A stretch of 64,000 nucleotides of DNA from Nymphaea colorata (lineage: Eukaryota > Streptophyta > Magnoliopsida > Nymphaeales > Nymphaeaceae), in NCBI RefSeq assembly GCF_008831285.2, contig NC_045150.1, positions 8,816,001 to 8,880,000 on the forward strand. The letters run 5' to 3'. Shown in pieces: positions 55,647 to 64,000 of this stretch. Made by a program: the position numbers and the translations under genes. Position 1 is the stretch's first letter. Each line of letters opens with the position of its first letter. The notes under the pieces are model-generated. The model was given only the letters and a program-made list of their open reading frames with translations. It did not search any database and had not been told where the DNA came from.

Positions 55647-55992
55647 TCTTCACTTTCCACCTTAGGGTTATCAAGAAAATATAAGTAGTTCTTTGTGTGC
55701 TAGCCTGTGAGTTGCCACGCATGGTTGAGAGCGGTACTCAACGTTCATCCTCGATTCCATTTATTTTTTGTTTTACTCTCCAGTTGTTTTTCCCTTATTT
55801 TTCTTTGTTTCTCATTTAGCTTTGTTCTTTTATTTCTTGTTTTATCTTCTTACTTCGAGTTTGTATTTCTTTTCGGCCTATGTTTTTTTTTTTCCTCTTT
55901 TGAAGAAGGGATAACCTAGAGTACTGTTTGTGAGTGCACAAGTGTTCCTATTTTCGTGTGTGCACACTCACTCGCAAGGTCCATGCATATTT
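55647..55992. other. Probable 3' UTR and spacer
   Basis: T-rich sequence after either trihelix stop. A long T-rich frame (55,707-55,919) is composition only. Confidence 0.4.
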
Positions 55993-56213
55993 AGGAGCCC
56001 AAGGGCTGTGGAGCAACTGTTTGGGTTGGTAGGTGGCTAGTTGCCGGTTCAAATCTCTGTGGTGTCTGCCCTTTGGTGGATATTCAGAGAAATGGAAGCC
56101 AATGCATTCCGGGACCTTTGGGGGTGAGGAAATGGCCTTGGGGTTTTATGGCTGGGAAGGAACGAAGTCTCAGCCCAAGGTGGTTTCCCCCAAGTAAAGG
56201 GAAAAAAAAATTG
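55993..56213 (+). mobile_element. SINE-like, tRNA-derived insertion with A tail
   Basis: AGGGCTGTGGAGCAACTGTTTGG resembles a Pol III A box region, and CCGGTTCAAATCTC about 40 bp on fits a B box (GGTTCRANTCC). About 150 bp of unrelated body follows, ending in AAGGGAAAAAAAAA. The sequences just outside (TGCATATTTAG left, TGCATAAATTA right) are similar, as a degraded target duplication would be. It is too unlike a tRNA cloverleaf to be a working tRNA gene. Confidence 0.5.
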
Positions 56214-58353
56214 CATAAATTACTAAGAGGTGAATTTGGTTGCAGAGCTGTTCTACCTTTTACGTTTTATCCAAGTAGGATAGAACTCTAGCCTAATAGC
56301 ATTCTATATTGGGGCTATGATATTGGGTATTGACCTCTATATGTCTGATTTTGAAGGTCATAAATTGAGGGCATCAGCTTATTATGGAGTTTGTTTGATA
56401 TATGCATTTGAATTTCAATATGTACTGTTGAAATTGATTCTTTTGTATACTGTATTTCTTGCATCTTTGTGTTGAAAGCAACTCATTTATTAAGTACAGA
56501 CTGTGTGATAGCCTACTGTTTTCGTTGGTAATGATTTTAGTTTCATAATTGATTATATGTAGCATTAAAGTCTGGTGGAAGCAATAGGAATCCAGCACCT
56601 TTTAGGATTGTTTGTTTGGGTTAGAATGATGCCATCTTGTCTTTTGGTCAAGCCTTGTCCTCCAGAGCCAGAGAGCAAGTTTTGATTACCCTGGTCATAC
56701 TTAAATGATGAATCCTTATGTTGCACCTTAATTTGTGCTCCAATATTGTTTTGGAATTTGGACTAAAGAAACAGCTGCTTCTTAAATGATCCTCCCCCAT
56801 TGAAAAATAGGAAAGATGCTACTGATCATCTTCCATGATGCTAAGTTGCTATCAGAATAATGAGCTTTGACCTTAGATGTCATGCACAGTAAAGATGGCA
56901 CATAGTTTGCCTTTTTTCAGTGGCTAAGCCTAATTCTTCTCTTTTGGTTCTGAAAGTCTTGTTGGTCTTTACTGAGGTTTTGGACTTGATTGTCTTGTCT
57001 ATTCTGACCAAGCATGCCCTTTTTATTATCATACTAAAAAGTCTCGACCTTATGATGGCTTTCCTGGATGTTTTTGATGGTTTGCAACCATAGCCTCCTT
57101 TAAGCGATGATTTTTTTCCTTGTGAAAGCAAACTGTTTTGGCAAGCATTTGATTTACAATTTGATATTGGAGTGACACATATATGCCTCATGCCTGTTTC
57201 TAGTTTCTCTTTCCATTGTTTGTTGTGGGACTTCATTATCATTATGCTAGCATGCTCAGCGTCTCAACAGAATGGATTTGAATGTAATGGAACTAAAGGT
57301 CCTCAGTAGGTCCTTGAGCGGATCCCACGTTAAGATTGCCCTAATATAGCATCCACCCTCTCAAGGTCTCAGGACTGGGTTTTCCCTTCAACATGATTCC
57401 TTAACAAAGTATGTAGAGCATGATAAGGCCATGATAAATTTGAATGCTCATTATTGTGTTCCTCAAGTCCCTTTACAAGGAAATGATGTTGATTTATTTT
57501 GTATATTCATTTGAGGAAAGTTGTTCCTACAGTTCCATTCCTACTCCTACGGAGATGGAAGAGGAGTTGAGAGACTTCTGTTATCAGGCAACATGCTGAC
57601 CTGTGACTTGACTATTTCTTATGAGAAAAGAGAAAGTAGAACGGTATTTTGCATCCATTGTTTATTTGGAAATGATGTAGTCAAGGACAATAAAAAATGG
57701 ACAACGAAAATCTCTTTTACTATGATGATGCATGAGATAATATATCGCTGTCTGGCGGGTCAAAAATGAGATATGTGATGCAATGCAATGTATTTGGGAA
57801 AAAAAATAAATTGAAAGTCTCCTCTTCTGCCGTCACCTTTTCTAGAATTCCTTTTCTCCCTTATTTCAAGATGGAGCATGAATCAGGCTTTTTGGAGGTT
57901 TTGTACAATGGACATTGGTGCCCGAGGCATTTGGTTGGTCCTAGACTTTCAAACACTTCTTCTACTTTTATTAATTGCTGCAGTGAAAATCTTGAAGATG
58001 GCTACACAACATAAGCAGACATTCATGGTTATTATCAGTAGAAAAATGATTTCCTTCTTGAAACACTTAGTGAGAGGCATTAATCTCGAGCTTCAGATTT
58101 GTTTAGGCAATTGACTTTAGACTAATCCCAAGCTATGGAGACCAATGCCTTACATCTTCAAGTTGGATGCGCATCAGCTTCATGAATACACCATCTAAAG
58201 CCATAAAAAAACACTTTTTTTTTCTTGAAACTTTTGTTTCAGGATATAAAATAGTCGTCCTTATAAATGTTATGAAATGTTTTAGTTTTTTCCTTTTTCT
58301 ATTTCTAATAAGAATCTCAGCATAACTTATGATTGTATCTATAGTATTAGTGA

Positions 58354-58358
<5 letters not shown>
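56214..58358. other. Spacer, no gene seen
   Basis: AT-rich with short frames on both strands and no recognisable domain, repeat or RNA. Confidence 0.5.

Positions 58359-58386
<28 letters not shown>
58359..58386. repeat. (CT)n microsatellite
   Basis: Uninterrupted CT units, about 28 bp. Confidence 0.95.
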
Positions 58387-58389
<3 letters not shown>

Positions 58390-61300
58390 CCTCCCTCCCT
58401 TCCTCTAATATGTGTACGTGTACCTCCCTCCCTTTTACATGTGCATGTGTACAAAAGTCATCTTGAAACAACGTGGGATCTTGCATTACTATTCTGTCTC
58501 TGAGAAGCTAAAGGCTAGGTTTTGCTGCACAATTTTTGTGGACATTGTGCCTCTGACAGAAAATTTCTCTGTTGTCTCCGAATGGGTTAGTTAATCTCAT
58601 TCTCCTTCCTAGAGTAAAGGTGACTAAAGCTTTCAAAAGTCAAAAAAATAAGCAGAGACGGTAGATAAGGTGACACCATTATTTAGCTACTAGTTCAAAA
58701 GCTTGCCTAAGGTGCTGAGGCTCTTTAGGCTAGATTGGTTGCCTATGCTAGTAGTTTGGGTGCACAGAAAAATTAATGCATTGCCTAATGCATCTATGTA
58801 AACCTAACCCCTTTCTTCAACCACCTTTTCTTTAACTTGTTTGTTGAGATATCACCCATTTTCCTTTTTGTTTTTTTTTGTTACCTTTTTCTTCTTCTTT
58901 TTCCTTTTTTGCTACTGCCCACATTTTCATCCTTTTTTTTGTAATTGCTGTTGAACTTCGGCTTCATATGTTGCTTAAATCCCATTTTAGATCTTGGTTT
59001 GTTTATATAATAAGTCAAGCCTGTGCAAGCTTTATGCAAAATATATTTTGTTAACTTCAAGGTCTTTAAACCAAATGCTGACCAATTTTTTTATTATAGT
59101 ATGAGCTCTAAGTTTGTTTGTTTAGAAATCAAGCGCTTCAAATAAGTTGTTTGAGAGCAATAAATAAAGTCTGGATCTGCTTTGCCTTGCAGTCTTGCTT
59201 CCCATTGTAATTGCCATTGTAGCATGTGTGTCACCCAGATCATAAACGCGATGAGGACTTGTCATCATCCTGACGCCTTTCCTTTGTTGAAGGCCCATGT
59301 GTGAATGAAGTGAGTCTGCCCGACAAGCAGAAGCAACCGACCAGTTGGTTTGGAAACTCAATAAAAATGGGCGCATTAATCAATTGTATTTTACTAGTAT
59401 TTCACGAGACTGTAGGCGTTGAACAAAGCTAAGAGCCTATCCTTGCACTTTTAAATTTTTGAATAGGTCCTTACAAGCCAAGTGCTGTCAAACATTAATC
59501 AGCTTGGGTTTTCTCCTGGCCCTAATAACCTAAGAAGGAGAATATGCTGTGAGCTGAGTAGCACAGACTCTGCAAAATAGTTGCTGTGAATGTGAGTTCG
59601 GCATTAGAAAGTTTGCTTTTATTTTGTTTTGTTAATTATTGCTAGAACCATAGCTTGTTAAGTGTTAATTGTTAAATTTTGTTATTTGTTGATATTTTTA
59701 TATTCTCACTATAGCTGCACCCATGTTTTTTGAAAGACGCTGCACGAGCACCCTACATCGTGTGACATAGGCTACGAGCAATATGCAATTTATTACAAAA
59801 AAGGGGAAATACAAAGCAGAATGCCTACTCCAAAGTAATAATATATAAGACTTGTAAAATAAAGTTTAGATAACCCTTTTTCCATTTTATAGAAATTACT
59901 TCAGCACTTGGATTAAGTTGCTCTACTTTTAGGACTTATGTTGGAAATACTCTTCTGACCTTTGATTATGACTTTCACAACATTCGTGTGGGTCTAGTTG
60001 GGTATCACACATTTCTGTTTAATCCCTATTTACTACTAGGAGTACGAGTAGCCAAGTAGGTTCCATTTTTCCGATGCTTTAGTGCAAAAAGTTAAGGACT
60101 TGGGAAACTATATTTCTTGGTGAAAGAACAGTTTATGTTTTATAGTTGAACTTACTGTTCTTGGGCAGACTGTAGTAGGTTGTAGTATCATTGTGGCTGC
60201 TTTGCTAATTTGGCTACAGTTCTGACCTGTCACACAGTCTTGCCAGAAGGACGCCACACCTGTGTTGAGGCGGCTAGACATGGGTGCAAGAACAGGAAAC
60301 AACTTAGGCATGGCAAAATGATAGTTGGTATTTTTTCGGTCTATTTTGATATTTTTTATTAATTTATATTTTGTGAAATAATGAATATATGTTTTTGTTT
60401 GCTTAAAATCTTATCCTTGCTATATATACAAACACTGTGATGTCCCTGCACCCAAGCTTTTTATATATATAGTACACAGAGAGCAATGTCCCTGTGAAAA
60501 TGCTTGAAGCTTCACGTCCGCATCCGTGAGACTCATTCTTGATCCATAGGAATAGTACAGATCATACCTGAGTCTTATTCAGAGCCTGTGGCACATTCCA
60601 GCATCTGTGTCATTGCTTAATAGGATGTTGGAGGACAATTATGCTGGATTATGACCCTTCACATCCTTTTCATGGAAGAAAAATGTAGACTATGTTGGTA
60701 TTTTGGATCTTTTTCATGTTTACCTTTTTATTGCTCATTGATAAATTGTTAAAAATTTGTAATTTTCAGAGGTTACTCTTTTCAATCATCAATTCATCAG
60801 ACTTTTCTTAACTGTAAAATTCAACTAAAGTTTATTTGAAGCCAAAGTGGCATGGTCCTTTTATGATTTATCACACGCTGCAGGTAAACTGGGTGTCATT
60901 ATACTTGATGATTGTTTCTTCTCTTTTCTGATGCATGCCTGCACGCTTCGGATGTCATTTTGACGTCACTATATCATGTCAATTTTGTTTTTACTTCATC
61001 GTTGTATCATGTATGCTCGTACAATCTGATCATAAGGTTCGCTTTTTAGTGGAAGAATGAAATGGAGGCAGCTGTGAAGATCATTGTGACTATATAAAAT
61101 GATGTGTTTCCTATAGTTTTGCAAAGAAATTTAAAATCTCATGCCTTTCTCTGCATGATTTTTGAAAAGAAAGTTACAGACCAGCTAATACTTTTTTATA
61201 TTCACTTGGTGTGCCAAAATTTAATCACTTCACAATTTCCAATGCAGAGAGTTACTTGTAACTGGCCATGAGGGCCTCGTGGCACTCTGTTCTTGAATGA

Positions 61301-62433
61301 GCCAGCTCCAATATGATGGCTGGTGCACGGGGCTGCTTTGACAAAGTACTACTGCACAATCCCAACTGATGCTCAGGTAATAATAGAGTTTTCAAGAACT
61401 ACTGGAAACCTTAGTACTATTTTTCTAATGATTTTGTATATTATCAATTGTTTACATAACTAGATTAATCATGCCCTCTAGGAGCGAACCCCCTTTTTTT
61501 GTTTTTTTTTTTTTGTTTTTTTCCTTGTGAACATCTGCTAAAACATAAAATGTCAACAGATCTGATGAGTTTCTTGTTTTCTTTACTATCTCCGCTTGAC
61601 CACTGGTCACTTTTCAGAGTTGCAATGCTCTTAAATACTGGTTTCGATGGAAGGATCGGGAATTAAGTACAAAAGTTTCGTGTATTGTTTTTCTAGTTGC
61701 TACAATCATATGATGTGTGTGCACTTCTCTCAAGTGTCATTTGTCTTGGTAGGTTAGTCATATCATAAGATTCATTGTTCATATAGTGAAAAAATCAACA
61801 CGCAATGTACTAAAATGAACGGTTTTCAATAGGTGTTAAAAAATTAGAGATTATATTTCCACAGTTGAACCTGTGATTGATTGTTTTTCTCTTTTTCAAA
61901 ATGACATCGATTTTTTACAAAATTTTAGTGACTTAGAAATTTATATAGCTAGGAATACACATGGCAAGTAGGTGAAATTTTGGAAAAGCATACGAGTATT
62001 TTATTAGAAACCTATATAGAAAAAATTACCCAACTCATTTTTTTGCAACATTTTAAAGATTTAATACACTCTATTTCTCTCTCTCTCTCTCGGATTTTGA
62101 TGTTGTGTCGTTGTGGTCACTATCGGTGTCGCGTGAGGCCATGAGCCATATTGGCGGATATGCATTAAATCAACCAGAGAGTGAAATAATGCTGGCTGAC
62201 ACCGAGGTTTCTAATTTAAGAATTTGTTTTTTCCATTAGATATTTTAAAATATTTATTCGTTAATTTTCAGTAAAATATGGAAATAGCTCGATACAGGCA
62301 TGGGCGAATCAGTTGAAACACTGTATCAAGTCAGCTGAGAAGAAAAAATGTCCAGGAGTATGGGACCAATCCTCTTAGTTTCTCTCAACTGTCAGGAGTG
62401 TGTTGAATGCGTAGGTGCACAAGCTTTTTAGAG
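58387..62433. other. Spacer, no gene seen
   Basis: AT-rich. A segment flanked by good splice signals (TTCCAATGCAG at about 61,247 and CTCAG|GTAATA at 61,376) could be a downstream non-coding exon of the trihelix transcription unit or of an unseen gene. No coding domain is visible. Confidence 0.45.
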
Positions 62434-62494
62434 AATTGTCCATTTGGTTTCAGAAGACAGTTGTCCATTTGGTTTCAGAAGACAGTTGTCCATT
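62434..62494. repeat. Tandem 27-bp repeat
   Basis: TTGTCCATTTGGTTTCAGAA then GACAG repeats with one more partial copy, giving about 2.3 units. Confidence 0.85.
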
Positions 62495-63089
62495 CTTACC
62501 CAACCCTTAAAAGGGATGCCTGGTTACGCAGAAAAGCATCCATAAAGATGCCCTCGGTAACAACGCTAGCAGCTCAGCTGATCTTTTCTGAATACCCTCA
62601 CCTGAATCCCATACGTGTGCTGATTGCGGTAGGTAGAGTTGCCCCTCCATCATGCAGTTAACATTAATAAGTTCTCATTAGTCGAAACTGTCCCGACAGG
62701 CAAAACAGCCCGATGGGTCCACCTCTCTCCAGATCGAAGGGCGGAGAGGGAGAAAAGTCCAAATTTGATGGGTGGGATAACATGGACAAAATTTCTAATA
62801 TTTGGAGAATCATTTCCCCTTTTATGTTTCTTTCCTCTCCCTCCTCCTCCACTCTTTTACAGCACAAGGGTTGATGTTCAAACAGAAACTAGAAACTACA
62901 TGCCTACCAACTTCTGCCTGGTCATTGTGCCAACTCCTACTTATATACTCCCTCATTGTGTGGGTGTTGATCTTGCACACTTAAGTTATAACTTTTCTGG
63001 TGTTGATCAAGCAATTATATTGGTTTGATATGTATTATAGATACATGGTGGCCGATGGAAGAGGCAATAAACACCTTATATCCAATGCT

Positions 63090-63325
63090 CTTATATTTTG
63101 AAAATTGTTGGATTTGGTTCAATGTGAAATCAGTTTTGGATCGGATTCAGACTGTGAAATCAGTTTTCGGATCTGGATTCCAATTGCGAAGTCGATTTTT
63201 GGATTCATATTTGAATATTAACTTTTCTTTAGTTGTATTTGAATCTGAATTTGAATTCAAGCATATGAATATCTGAAAAAACAGATCCAGTAAATACAAT
63301 CCATTAACATTCCTAATCGAAAGGA
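63090..63325. mobile_element. GGATTCAGAT-rich small element, copy 2
   Basis: Reverse-orientation relative of 20,145-20,566. It contains ATGAATATCTGAAAAAACA and ends CCATTAACATTCCTAAT, the reverse complement of that copy's start (ATTAGGAATGTxAAT). The left part holds two GTGAAATCAGTTTTxGGATC repeats. Confidence 0.5.
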
Positions 63326-63428
63326 GCCGTCAGCACCATAGACACGGAAAAATCAAAATGTGGGTTATCCATTAATAAATTCAGGCACACGGTAGAGCCT
63401 GACATCTTCCGTTCATCCTTGTCTCTTA

Positions 63429-63604
63429 TGCCATCCAAGTATCCAGAAGGCTGAGGCTTCCTTTTTGGCCATGTCCTGGACCTTGGTCTGGACGCCCCTG
63501 AGCGCTCTCTTTTGGCTCCATATGGTCAGCCACGCGGTGCTTACAGTCTTCATAAATTGGAACTGCGGCATCTGCCGGAAAGCGGCGTTCCCGGTGGAGG
63601 TTGT
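63429..63604 (-). other. GC-richer open stretch, unrecognised
   Basis: Minus strand is open in two frames. One reads QMPQFQFMKTVSTAWLTIWS, then VQTKVQDMAKKEASAFWILG, and stops at TGA 63,417-63,415. It has an amphipathic coding-like look and a possible acceptor upstream (TCTTCTTCCAACAG at about 63,615-63,628), but that frame meets a TGA just inside the would-be exon. I do not recognise a family. It may be an exon of a gene continuing to the right, or chance. Confidence 0.25.
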
Positions 63605-63669
63605 CAGTCATTTGTCTGTTGGAAGAAGACCGCCTCTGGCCGCCGGACGGTCAGCCGCCGGCTGTTAAT

Positions 63670-64000
63670 TTGTTCTTGTTGCATGCAACCGCGTCTCTGG
63701 ATTTGGGTTGTGAATTTCAGTGCACGCAACATGGAAGAAAGAAAGAATAAAACAAAGCACGGGTCTTAATAAGATTTAAGTGCTTGTTTGTTTCATGTTT
63801 ATAGTCAAATGGCGGTCTTCTGTCCAGCCATTGTACCAACGCTGGCGTCTAATGTTCGTGCAAATAAACAAGCAACCTTCTTGATATTTGGGTCATTCGT
63901 TTTTACGAAAGACCACCTGATATTTAGGCAAATAACAAGTCACTGCTCAACTTTTAGAAGTTAAGAAATAGATGCCTAACTTTTCAAAAAAATTACAAAT
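63670..64000. other. AT-rich right end, no gene seen
   Basis: No open frame or repeat of note before the window ends. Confidence 0.5.

Overview
The window is plant nuclear DNA from an angiosperm. Three coding families point to this: MAX2/D3-type F-box LRR proteins, an organelle-type pentatricopeptide repeat (PPR) protein and a SIP1-clade trihelix factor. The flanks hold Ty1/copia, L1-type LINE and miniature DNA elements, AT-rich spacers and (CT)n/(AT)n microsatellites. I cannot name the species from sequence alone.

The left 37.6 kb is a head-to-tail segmental duplication. Unit A runs from beyond the left edge to about 17,545. Unit B runs from about 18,090 to 37,592. Each unit carries, in the same order: a minus-strand papain-like cysteine protease, a promoter/leader-like block (4,578-5,351 and 21,434-22,198), a short shared block, a long shared 3' flank with an anonymous conserved ORF block, and a minus-strand MAX2 homologue (14,580-16,760 and 34,656-36,836). 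Both MAX2 copies are open for 726 codons. Copy B looks canonical. Copy A has an unusually changed C-terminus. The protease looks intact at the left edge (exon 1 only in view) and is a broken relic in unit B.

Later insertions differ between the units. Unit A has a 3.1-kb PIF/Harbinger-like DNA element with a LINE relic inside it, and a scrambled copia remnant. Unit B has a copia element with both LTRs and a 5-bp target duplication, a nearly full-length but dead L1-type LINE, and a MITE.

From 37.6 to 48.6 kb the DNA is gene-poor and repeat-rich, with MITE relics, long AT tracts and a 5' fragment of U2 snRNA. Two ordinary genes follow: an E-class PPR protein (48,618-50,852, minus) and a trihelix transcription factor in a GC-rich island (from 54,335, plus). 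From 56 to 64 kb only a SINE-like insertion, small repeats and unassigned spacer are visible.

Functionally, the main interest is strigolactone/karrikin signalling. MAX2 is the F-box subunit of the SCF ligase that acts with D14 or KAI2 receptors to destroy SMXL/D53 repressors, and here it exists as a tandem pair with one divergent member. The other genes are not obviously linked to that pathway.
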